Shown: positions 14,771 through 21,014 of the stretch, one piece after another | How positions within the stretch are numbered: the first letter of the stretch is position 1 | Layout of the letters: each line of letters opens with the position of its first letter | From: an uncultured Mycoplasmatota bacterium | GTDB lineage: Bacteria; Bacillota_I; Bacilli_A; RF39; UBA660 | Direction: 5' to 3' | Assembly: GCA_900548725.1 (NCBI GenBank) | Contig: URLV01000015.1 | Location: 1 to 25,170, forward strand | DNA: 25,170 nucleotides | The notes under the pieces: generated by a model | Database searches by the model: none | What the model was told of the DNA's origin: nothing | Seen by the model: the letters and a program-made list of their open reading frames with translations, nothing else | Program-made: the position numbers and the translations under genes

Positions 14771-14804
14771 AATGCGAAAAAAGCTCACAAAATATGTAAG
14801 TTTA
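14771..14804 (-). terminator. Probable terminator of the XRE regulator gene
   Basis: On the minus strand AACTTAC pairs with GTGAGCTT (one bulged base) and is followed by TTTTCG. It overlaps the end of the gene and lies just in front of the proposed rpsB -10 box. Confidence 0.45.
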
Positions 14805-15038
14805 TCTATTTTCTTTGAAGAAATCACTAATACTAACATCTAATACATCAGCAATTCTACCCAAAGTAACTATGCTAAATCCTTTATTTTTAGTTGTACT
14901 TTCAATTTCGCAGATATAGTCAACTGACAAGTCTGCCATGTCAGATAATTGTTGTTGAGTTATCCTCTTAGTCTTTCTATATCTTCTAATATTTCTTCTT
15001 GCAACATCATAATAATAGTTGTCTGCTCTGTACTTCAC
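14802..15038 (-). CDS. XRE-family transcriptional regulator
   Basis: The 78-residue protein is essentially one Cro/C1-type helix-turn-helix: RRNIRRYRKTKRITQQQLSD is followed by the recognition part DLSVDYICEIESTTKNKGFS and TLGRIADVLDVSISDFF. It has no partner-binding domain beyond this, so it likely acts as a dimer. The start is GTG at 15038 with the ribosome site AAAGGTGATT. It is a small gene between sigK and rpsB on the same strand. Its target cannot be predicted, and no clear operator is visible nearby. Confidence 0.88.
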   Translation of the reverse strand: MKYRADNYYYDVARRNIRRYRKTKRITQQQLSDMADLSVDYICEIESTTKNKGFSIVTLGRIADVLDVSISDFFKENR

Positions 15039-15143
15039 GCTTAATCACCTTTTCTCTAAATATATTTTCTCAAAAACCTGGCAAATAATGAATGGTCTTA
15101 TAGCACGGGTAAAATTATTATGTGTTTTCAATTAAAATTTTAT

Positions 15144-15839
15144 TCAATACTCTTTATTATTTTTTAGAAATTTTTTATATATTTTAAGTAATGCACGTTT
15201 TTCAATTCTTGATACATAACTTCTAGAAATGTTTAATTTTTCAGATATTTCTTTTTGAGTCAACTCATCTGTATTAAATAAACCATATCTATTAATTATA
15301 ATTTTTCTTTCTCTTGAATTAAGAACATCTAAGTATTTCATAAGGGTTTCTACAGAATCTTTATTATGCAACGTAGTCAAAATATCTTCATCATCACTTT
15401 TTATCACATCAATTAAATTTATTTCATTACCATCTTTATCATAACCAATAGAATCATTTAAACTAACATCATTTACATGCTTTTTATTACTTCTAAAATA
15501 CATTAATATCTCATTTTGAATACATTTAGCACAATATGTTGTTAATTTAATATTTTTATTACTATTAAAACTATCTATTCCCTTAATTAATCCAATAGTC
15601 CCAATACTGATTAAATCATCTGTATCTTTGTCTTTAACATCGTATTTTTTTACTATATGTGCAACTAATCTTAAATTATGTTCGATTAATTTAGCACGAG
15701 CTTGTTTATCACCGCTTTCCATTAATAAAATATTTTTTTCTTCCTCAATAGAATTTAACGGTTCTGGAAACACATTAATTGAATAAGAACCAGTTAAAAA
15801 ATATAAACTTTTAAATATATTTAAAAAACCTAATATCAT
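15144..15839 (-). CDS. sigK: RNA polymerase sporulation sigma factor, pro-SigK type
   Basis: SigK is the late mother-cell sigma factor of endospore formation. The 231-residue protein matches it through LIEHNLRLVAHIVKKY, the region 2 segment DLISIGTIGLIKGIDSF, the SLNDSIGYDKDGNEINLIDV stretch and the region 4 helix-turn-helix (TQKEISEKLNISRSYVSRIE). Its N-terminus lines up with the inhibitory pro-sequence: a hydrophobic lead, then LYFLTGSYSINVFPEPL, which has the same length and FPxPL ending as the pro-SigK cleavage region. Processing by a SpoIVFB-type protease is therefore expected. The gene is continuous, with no skin-type interruption. The ribosome site is TGGAGGATGT. SigE is the nearest alternative, but SigK fits the N-terminus better. 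Confidence 0.85.
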   Translation of the reverse strand: MILGFLNIFKSLYFLTGSYSINVFPEPLNSIEEEKNILLMESGDKQARAKLIEHNLRLVAHIVKKYDVKDKDTDDLISIGTIGLIKGIDSFNSNKNIKLTTYCAKCIQNEILMYFRSNKKHVNDVSLNDSIGYDKDGNEINLIDVIKSDDEDILTTLHNKDSVETLMKYLDVLNSRERKIIINRYGLFNTDELTQKEISEKLNISRSYVSRIEKRALLKIYKKFLKNNKEY

Positions 15840-15882
15840 ACATCCTCCATTAAATTATATATAAAAAGTAATGATTTTATAA

Positions 15883-15911
15883 TTGAATTTTATTAATATT
15901 TAATTTATAAT
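15883..15911 (+). promoter_or_regulatory. Promoter of the unknown gene at 15935
   Basis: TTGAAT at 15883-15888, a 17-base spacer and TATAAT at 15906-15911, only 24 bases before the start codon. Confidence 0.65.
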
Positions 15912-15934
15912 ATAAAACCAAGGAAGTGTTATAT

Positions 15935-16291
15935 ATGGATAATTTAGTTTTAGATAAAAAATTTACTACTTCAATTAATTTTTTTGATAATATATTATTT
16001 TTAGATTCTATAATAAATAATAAAAATGAATATAATATGAGCGTTAATTACTTAAAAAAAGATAATTATTATATTTTAAAATTAAATATATTAGAGAATG
16101 AAACTGAACTTGTTAATACTGAATGTAGATTAACTAATAAAATTAATGGAAGTATTGTTATAAAGAATATAATTAATTTAGTTACGGATAAATATAATAA
16201 TGATTTGATAATAAATGTAAAAGAATTAGATGAAAAAAATAATTGTATTAAATTTGGTAAAAGAATATATAAATCAAAAAATAATGAATAA
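15935..16291 (+). CDS. 118-residue protein of unknown function
   Basis: I do not recognise this protein. It is rich in Asn, Lys and Ile and appears to be mainly beta strands: TSINFFDNILFL, NYYILKLNILENE, GSIVIKNIINLV and NDLIINVKEL. There is no signal peptide or membrane helix. A frame extension to GTG 15926 exists, but the ribosome site AAGGAAG is correctly spaced only for ATG 15935. It has its own promoter and a strong terminator, so it is a complete one-gene unit. It is divergent from sigK, and a link to sporulation is only positional. Confidence 0.75.
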   Translation: MDNLVLDKKFTTSINFFDNILFLDSIINNKNEYNMSVNYLKKDNYYILKLNILENETELVNTECRLTNKINGSIVIKNIINLVTDKYNNDLIINVKELDEKNNCIKFGKRIYKSKNNE

Positions 16292-16324
16292 AAACTCATT
16301 AAAGCTTGTTAATGAGTTTTTATT
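16287..16324. terminator. Strong bidirectional terminator after the unknown gene
   Basis: AATAAAAACTCATTA (16287-16301) pairs perfectly over 15 bases with TAATGAGTTTTTATT (16310-16324). The stop codon TAA at 16289-16291 is inside the 5' arm. Confidence 0.85.
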
Positions 16325-16327
16325 TAC

Positions 16328-16355
16328 AAAAAAAGAACTGTACAAAGTACAATTC
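16328..16355 (-). terminator. Terminator of rplS
   Basis: On the minus strand GAATTGTAC (16347-16355) pairs with GTACAGTTC (16335-16343) around a TTT loop and is followed by seven T. It lies nine bases after the rplS stop. Confidence 0.8.
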
Positions 16356-16363
16356 CTAAATAA

Positions 16364-16705
16364 TTAATTTCTTTCTTTTGTTTTATAATCTTTCTTTAAT
16401 CCTCTTAAGAAAGTTAATTTAGAACGTCTAACTTTACCTTTTTTAACAACAGTAATGCTATCTACTAAAGGGCTGTTAACTGGGAATACTCTTTCAACGA
16501 TATAAGGTCCATTTTTCTTAAATACTGTAAATGTTTTAGAAACTGAACCACCAGTTATATTAAATACTATTCCTTCGAAATTTTGTATTCTTTCTTTTTT
16601 TCCTTCTTTGATTTTAACACCTACTCTAACAGTGTCTCCAACTCTAAATTCAGGAATATCAGTTCTAATTTGTTCTTTATTAATTTTTTCAATCAAATTA
16701 TTCAT
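16364..16705 (-). CDS. rplS: 50S ribosomal protein L19
   Basis: L19 is at the 30S-50S interface. The 113-residue protein has the family signatures FRVGDTVRVGVKIKEG, RIQNFEGIVFNITGG and the C-terminal RVFPVNSPLVDSITVVKKGKVRRSKL with FLRGL. The length is normal. It is a single-gene unit with its own promoter (16790-16818), a short leader that begins with a hairpin, and a clean terminator. The ribosome site is GAAAGGAAAAG. Confidence 0.97.
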   Translation of the reverse strand: MNNLIEKINKEQIRTDIPEFRVGDTVRVGVKIKEGKKERIQNFEGIVFNITGGSVSKTFTVFKKNGPYIVERVFPVNSPLVDSITVVKKGKVRRSKLTFLRGLKKDYKTKERN

Positions 16706-16785
16706 ACTACTTTTCCTTTCTAATTAAAATATTTGTTCTAATCTTGAAATATATTCAGCGGATTACGCTTTTTCATAAAAAGCAA
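16706..16785 (-). promoter_or_regulatory. rplS 5' leader, candidate L19 leader RNA
   Basis: The transcript should begin around 16783 with a perfect hairpin: GCTTTTT (16777-16783 on the minus strand), loop ATG and AAAAAGC (16767-16773). GTAATCCGCTGAAT and an A/T-rich stretch follow up to the ribosome site. Firmicutes rplS genes often carry a short autoregulatory L19 leader RNA built on a hairpin near the 5' end. This element has that position, but I cannot confirm the consensus by eye. Confidence 0.45.
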
Positions 16786-16789
16786 TAGT

Positions 16790-16818
16790 ATTGTAGCATA
16801 AATTTAAATTTATTACAA
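16790..16818 (-). promoter_or_regulatory. Promoter of rplS
   Basis: On the minus strand TTGTAA (16813-16818), a 17-base spacer and TACAAT (16790-16795), preceded by ATGC. It starts six bases after the Gre-like gene ends. Confidence 0.7.
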
Positions 16819-16823
16819 TAGGT

Positions 16824-17315
16824 CTATTGCGTTTTTTTAAGAACTTTATTATTTTTCCTTAATAGTGTTACATTAACTTTATTATTATTTACCATATAAT
16901 ATGTTTTTTCTCCAATGTTTTTTCTATATAATGCTCTTCCTAGAGGGCTATTTATAGATACACATTCTAAATCATTTTCAGTATATGATTCTACTGATAC
17001 TAATTTAATTAAACAAGTTTCTTTATCGTCATCACCAAAATCTAATTCTATTGTTGCTGTATCACCAAGATCTAATATATTTTCACTATTTTCTTTTTCA
17101 ATTAATTTAACAAGTGTCAATGTATTTTTCTTATCTTCTATTCTTGTCAAAAGTTTTTCTCTTAAACTATATAATTCATGAATTTCATCAAACTTTTTAT
17201 CTTTTTTTAGATTATTAATTTCTTCATTAATTCTATCAACATTTTTTATTAAATTATCAATTGATTTTTTATATTCTTTTAAACCTTCATCATCTAAATA
17301 AATGCAATCGTTCAC
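16824..17315 (-). CDS. greA: GreA/GreB-family transcription factor with an altered N-terminal tip
   Basis: Gre factors enter the secondary channel of RNA polymerase and rescue backtracked complexes. The 163-residue protein has the C-terminal domain signature LGDTATIELDFGDD...SINSPLGRALY and an N-terminal coiled coil that starts with YLDDEGLKEYKKS. The hairpin tip of GreA normally carries an acidic GDLSENAEY motif; here the equivalent segment reads LKKDKKFDEIHELY and is about four residues shorter. The coiled coil may thus not cleave RNA in the standard way. The frame extends to GTG 17324, but the AGAGGAA ribosome site touches that codon, while GTG 17315 has proper spacing. It follows efp, with the efp terminator between them. 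Confidence 0.8.
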   Translation of the reverse strand: MNDCIYLDDEGLKEYKKSIDNLIKNVDRINEEINNLKKDKKFDEIHELYSLREKLLTRIEDKKNTLTLVKLIEKENSENILDLGDTATIELDFGDDDKETCLIKLVSVESYTENDLECVSINSPLGRALYRKNIGEKTYYMVNNNKVNVTLLRKNNKVLKKTQ

Positions 17316-17346
17316 ATATATCACTTCCTCTCATAAAAAATACGAT

Positions 17347-17368
17347 AAAAAAAGAGTTTTAAGCTCTT
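17347..17368 (-). terminator. Terminator of efp
   Basis: On the minus strand AAGAG (17364-17368) pairs with CTCTT (17352-17356) and is followed by TTTTT. The efp stop codon is in the loop. The stem is short, so readthrough into the Gre-like gene is likely. Confidence 0.55.
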
Positions 17369-17919
17369 GATACGTATTTTCCATCTAAAGTAGATACTAT
17401 AATATGTTCTCCTTGTGATATAAATAAAGGTACTCTTAAAGTATATCCAGTTTCAATTGTAGCATCTTTAGTTGCATTATTAGTTGTATTACCTTTTGTT
17501 GCATCAGTTGTTTCTGTAACTTCATATTCAACTTTTTCAGGTAAATTAATACCAATAATTTCACCTTCATATGAAGAAATATCTATATCCATTCCTTCTT
17601 TTAAAAACTTAACTTGATCTTTTAATTTTTCTTCTGGTATTTCTAATTGTTCATAAGTTTCATTATTCATGAATACATAATTAGTTCCATCATTATATAA
17701 ATAATTCATTTTAGCTTTATCAACTCTAGCTTTTTCAATTTTTATATTTGTATTATAAGTATCTTCAACTAAAGCTCCAGTTCTTAAATTTCTTAATTTC
17801 ATTTTCATGAATGCAGAACCTTTACCTGGTTTAACATGTTGAAATTCTTCAATCAAACATAATTTACCATCTATAATGATAGTCATACCATTTTTAATAT
17901 CGTTAATATTTATATTCAT
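17359..17919 (-). CDS. efp: Elongation factor P
   Basis: EF-P relieves ribosome stalling at polyproline stretches. The 186-residue protein has the three beta-barrel layout of the family. The N-terminal KOW-like domain contains IDGKLCLIEEFQHVKPGKGS with the loop lysine (PGKG) that is modified in many species, followed by KLRNLRTG. The second and third domains end in GYTLRVPLFISQGEHIIVST. The length is normal. It lies 17 bases after rpmG on the same strand and should be co-transcribed with it. The ribosome site is GAAAGGAATA. Confidence 0.96.
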   Translation of the reverse strand: MNININDIKNGMTIIIDGKLCLIEEFQHVKPGKGSAFMKMKLRNLRTGALVEDTYNTNIKIEKARVDKAKMNYLYNDGTNYVFMNNETYEQLEIPEEKLKDQVKFLKEGMDIDISSYEGEIIGINLPEKVEYEVTETTDATKGNTTNNATKDATIETGYTLRVPLFISQGEHIIVSTLDGKYVSRA

Positions 17920-17936
17920 AGTTTTATTCCTTTCTA

Positions 17937-18113
17937 CTATTTACCAATCTTAGCTTCTTTAAAAACTTGAACAGATTGACATTTAGGACAATATTTATTT
18001 AATTCTAATTTTTCAGTAGTATTTTTTGTATTTTTCTCTGTATGTCTAATCATATAGTTACATTTAGTACATTTTAATCCTACTAAAGTTCTTGCATCTG
18101 ATTTTTTAGCCAC
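17937..18113 (-). CDS. rpmG: 50S ribosomal protein L33 (zinc-ribbon type)
   Basis: The 58-codon gene starts with GTG at 18113 after a strong AAGGAGGAG site. The protein has the L33 pattern: MAKKSDARTLVGLKCTKC, then the EKNTKN stretch, KLELNKYCPKC and a basic end. Two CxxC pairs (CTKC and CPKC) should bind zinc, the zinc-containing (C+) form of L33. It is a few residues longer than the usual 49, with a short N-terminal and C-terminal addition. A near-perfect promoter is upstream, so it leads the rpmG-efp unit. Confidence 0.92.
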   Translation of the reverse strand: MAKKSDARTLVGLKCTKCNYMIRHTEKNTKNTTEKLELNKYCPKCQSVQVFKEAKIGK

Positions 18114-18146
18114 TTAAAACTCCTCCTTACATACGAAACTATATGT

Positions 18147-18175
18147 ATTATAGCAAAGAATAATCTAATTATCAA
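18147..18175 (-). promoter_or_regulatory. Promoter of rpmG-efp
   Basis: On the minus strand TTGATA (18170-18175), a 17-base spacer and TATAAT (18147-18152), with TGC before it giving an extended -10. The -35 lies in the last codons of the PBP gene. Confidence 0.8.
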
Positions 18176-20108
18176 ATAAAATTTTAGTTATTCCTTTAGA
18201 TAAGTACATATTTATAGGATAAGTACGTGTAAATTCATTTTCTTTATAGTCAATATTAGGGCTTACAATTACTAAACTATACACTGGTTCATCACTAGGC
18301 ATATAAGAAACAAACGTCCTTGTAGTAGCAAAAGTATCCGCCTTTCCATCCATATCACTATCAAATATTGATTCACTTGTACCAGTTTTACTACTAGCGT
18401 TATATTTCTTATCAATGTAATAACTACCAGTTCCATATAAAGAAACGTTTTTTAACCCTTTTCTTATTCTTTCTTTATATTTATCTTCTAAATCTACTTT
18501 ATTTAAAATATTTCCTTCATTTTTTAAAATTATTTTACCGCTCGGTGATACAATTTGTTTCATCAAAGATAACTTTATTCTATCTCCATTATTGGCGACA
18601 GTATTAATGTATTGAGTAAGTTCAACAGGTGTATATGTATCATATTGTCCAATACTTAAATTTAGTAATAAATCATCACTTATTGTACTTCCAATAATTC
18701 CAGTATTTTCATTATCTAAATCAATACCCGTTTTTACTCCTAGTCCATAGCTTGCTAAAGTATCTCTATAAGTTTTAAATGCATAATCTAAATTATTTAA
18801 TGACATATTATATTTGTATTTTTCACCAGTTAAACCTATTGCTATTAAAAATTGATAATAATTACTAGATTCTTGTAATGCCCTTAAATCATCTACTCTA
18901 CCTAAACTTTTCCAACTACATTTTCTTGTTTTGTTTTTTAATTTAACACAAGAATCATATACCGTTGTACCTATATCAATAATATTATATTTATAACCTA
19001 ATGAAATAGTAGCTGCTTTAACTACACTACCAACCGTATAACTTTTATTAATGTTACCTATTTCATTATTATAAAAAGTTCCATTATTATAACTTTTACC
19101 TACCATGCTTATAATACTACCATCAGTAGGATTACTTAAAATTATATAAGAACCATTATAATATCTACTACTTTTATAATCTTTAGATTTTAAAATTTCA
19201 CTTTCTAATAAATCTTCAACTTTTTTCTGAATATCAATATCTATATTTAATACTAAATCATTACCTTCTTTGTAATCAGATATTAAACTGATTGTATTAT
19301 CTTTATTAATTTTATATTTTGCCTTAGTGCCCCTTAAATAATCTTCATAATATTTTTCTAAATAACTTATTCCAACAGTATCATCTAATGCATAACCTTT
19401 TTTTAAATAATAATCTTTGTCTTCGCTTGGAATTAAACCAACTTCACCAATTATATTGTTTAATAAATTATTATAATTATTTATTCTCCTAAAACTCATT
19501 TCGCATTTAATACCAATTATATTTGCTTCTATAACTCTACTATATTCAATATCACTACAATCTTTTTTTATAACTTTATCTTGATAATTATATCCTTTAG
19601 ACATTATATTATATATTCTACTTGCTTTTTTATCTATTTCAGTCATATTGTTTATCATATCATCAGTTATCAATTTTAATTTTTCTTTTTCATAATCACT
19701 AACACTCATTTTTCTTTCTTTATATTTTATTTTTATTTCAGTACTTAATTTATTAACTATTTCTTTTTTATTATTAATATAATAAAAATATTTCATTTCA
19801 TCATTAGTACCATAATCTATATCAATTAAGTTTGCTAACTTTTTAGCAATATCAATTTCATCACTAACATTAATATTATTTAATTTATTATATATAATAG
19901 TTTTAACACCTACATTATCTACTATTATTTTACCGTTAGTATCTAATATTCTTCCTCTAGGAGCGCTTGATCCATATATTATTTTATTATTTTTTTCACT
20001 TAATAATTTTTGATAATGATTTCTTTTATAAAACATTAAATAGCTCATTCTCGAAATAGTTAATATAAATATAATAATTAATAATAAATATAATAATTTT
20101 TTCTTCAT
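18165..20108 (-). CDS. Class B penicillin-binding protein (PBP2/SpoVD-type transpeptidase)
   Basis: This is a membrane-anchored cell-wall transpeptidase that cross-links peptidoglycan. The 647-residue protein has one N-terminal membrane helix (LLYLLLIIIFILTISRMSYL), the dimerisation region with RGRILDTNGKIIV, a long linker domain, and a C-terminal transpeptidase. Catalytic motifs are complete: SVVK (in YTVGSVVKAA), SSN (QESSNYYQF) and KTGT (SSKTGTSES). There are no PASTA repeats, which favours a PBP2-like elongation role or a divergent FtsI. The frame reaches TTG 20120, but ATG 20108 has the GGTGAAG site at good spacing. The stop is just before the rpmG promoter. It lies downstream of the 109-residue gene and its terminator. 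Confidence 0.9.
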   Translation of the reverse strand: MKKKLLYLLLIIIFILTISRMSYLMFYKRNHYQKLLSEKNNKIIYGSSAPRGRILDTNGKIIVDNVGVKTIIYNKLNNINVSDEIDIAKKLANLIDIDYGTNDEMKYFYYINNKKEIVNKLSTEIKIKYKERKMSVSDYEKEKLKLITDDMINNMTEIDKKASRIYNIMSKGYNYQDKVIKKDCSDIEYSRVIEANIIGIKCEMSFRRINNYNNLLNNIIGEVGLIPSEDKDYYLKKGYALDDTVGISYLEKYYEDYLRGTKAKYKINKDNTISLISDYKEGNDLVLNIDIDIQKKVEDLLESEILKSKDYKSSRYYNGSYIILSNPTDGSIISMVGKSYNNGTFYNNEIGNINKSYTVGSVVKAATISLGYKYNIIDIGTTVYDSCVKLKNKTRKCSWKSLGRVDDLRALQESSNYYQFLIAIGLTGEKYKYNMSLNNLDYAFKTYRDTLASYGLGVKTGIDLDNENTGIIGSTISDDLLLNLSIGQYDTYTPVELTQYINTVANNGDRIKLSLMKQIVSPSGKIILKNEGNILNKVDLEDKYKERIRKGLKNVSLYGTGSYYIDKKYNASSKTGTSESIFDSDMDGKADTFATTRTFVSYMPSDEPVYSLVIVSPNIDYKENEFTRTYPINMYLSKGITKILFDN

Positions 20109-20139
20109 AGACTTCACCAATATTATTATGATTTATTTT

Positions 20140-20166
20140 AAAAAAAATACTCTATAAATAGAGTAT
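20140..20166 (-). terminator. Terminator between the 109-residue gene and the PBP gene
   Basis: On the minus strand ATACTCTAT (20158-20166) pairs perfectly with ATAGAGTAT (20147-20155) and is followed by a run of T. Confidence 0.8.
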
Positions 20167-20168
20167 AA

Positions 20169-20498
20169 TTATTTAATTCTTTTTAATTTTTTAACATATA
20201 GCTGTCCAACGTAAGGATTTGATATTTCTTCTTCTCTTTTTAAAGTAATGTTATTATCAGTATAAGATTTTGCAAGTATTAATATGTCTCTCATATCTTT
20301 TAAAGTTTTTATTTGAGATATATCTACATATTTACGATTAATTTCTATAAAATAAGCATCTTCTTTTGCTAATACACTTTTAGATGTTGCTTTAATCATA
20401 TTTGATTGATCTATTACATCATACTTTTTAAAAAAGTCTAATTTTTCTTTGTCTATGCTAGTAACCATATATATATTTCCTTCATATATTTCTTTCAA
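20169..20498 (-). CDS. 109-residue protein of unknown function with a consensus promoter
   Basis: I do not recognise this protein. It is soluble and charged: MKEIYEGNIYMVTSIDKEK, a central NRKYVDISQIKTLKDMRDI helix, and a beta-rich end NPYVGQLYVKKLKRIK. No catalytic motif is evident. It starts with TTG at 20498 behind a clear GGAGGAAAA ribosome site. The promoter upstream is a textbook TTGACA-17-TATAAT, unusual for a minor gene, so it should be strongly and constitutively expressed unless repressed. It is closed by a perfect-stem terminator and is a single-gene unit. A role cannot be inferred. Confidence 0.75.
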   Translation of the reverse strand: MKEIYEGNIYMVTSIDKEKLDFFKKYDVIDQSNMIKATSKSVLAKEDAYFIEINRKYVDISQIKTLKDMRDILILAKSYTDNNITLKREEEISNPYVGQLYVKKLKRIK

Positions 20499-20525
20499 AA
20501 TATTTTCCTCCTTTTAGTAAGTGAT

Positions 20526-20554
20526 ATTATAGATGCTTTTATCAAGTTTGTCAA
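20526..20554 (-). promoter_or_regulatory. Consensus promoter of the 109-residue gene
   Basis: On the minus strand TTGACA (20549-20554), a 17-base spacer and TATAAT (20526-20531): both boxes and the spacing match the sigma-A consensus exactly. Confidence 0.85.
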
Positions 20555-20598
20555 ATACATATTTTTATTATTTTGTCATACAATATATTGGTGATAAA

Positions 20599-20847
20599 AT
20601 GTTAAATTTAGTTGAGCCTTATATAGAAAAAATATCTAAAGAAGATATTAATAATTTTGCTCTAAAAAACAATATTAGATTAAATGGAAATGAATTAGAT
20701 TTTATATTTAATTTTATTAAAACTAGATATAAAGAAGTTTTAAGTAATCCTAATTCATTTACTTTAACTAAATACAAAAATAATTTTTCAAATGAAAATT
20801 TTGTAAAAATAAATGGTTTAGTTAATAGATATAAGATGTTATTATAA
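20599..20847 (+). CDS. 82-residue protein, possibly YqfT/DUF2624-like
   Basis: The frame is open from 20533, but the start with a ribosome site (GGTGAT) is ATG 20599, giving 82 residues. The protein is helical and charged: MLNLVEPYIEKISKEDINNF, NNIRLNGNELDFIFNFIK and VKINGLVNRYKMLL. The arrangement of short helices with a closing LVNRYKMLL resembles the small Bacillus YqfT/DUF2624 proteins, of unknown function; this is a weak resemblance. It is divergent from the 109-residue gene, and a stable terminator follows it. Confidence 0.65.
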   Translation: MLNLVEPYIEKISKEDINNFALKNNIRLNGNELDFIFNFIKTRYKEVLSNPNSFTLTKYKNNFSNENFVKINGLVNRYKMLL

Positions 20848-20876
20848 ACTATTCTTCGGAGTAGTTTATTTCTTTT
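20844..20876 (+). terminator. UUCG-tetraloop terminator
   Basis: AAACTATTC (20846-20854) pairs with GAGTAGTTT (20859-20867) around a TTCG loop closed by C-G, the extra-stable cUUCGg type. ATTTCTTTT follows. Confidence 0.8.
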
Positions 20877-20983
20877 AATAATTTGTTTGTTGTATTGTTA
20901 TTTTTAATTCTATTAATAGCAAAGCACTTTTTACCTTAATCTTTAAAACTTAATCCTGAATGATATAAAATTATTCAATATAA

Positions 20984-21014
20984 AAATTAAAAATATAAGA
21001 TTTTACTCTTATAT
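20984..21014 (-). terminator. Terminator of ftsK
   Basis: On the minus strand ATATAAGA (21007-21014) pairs with TCTTATAT (20993-21000) and is followed by TTTAATTTTT. The ftsK stop codon overlaps the stem. Confidence 0.7.

Noticed and set aside
14772..14843. A 23-codon plus-strand frame after AAAAGGAG
   Set aside because: It lies over the minus-strand XRE gene end and terminator, and its sequence looks like chance coding.
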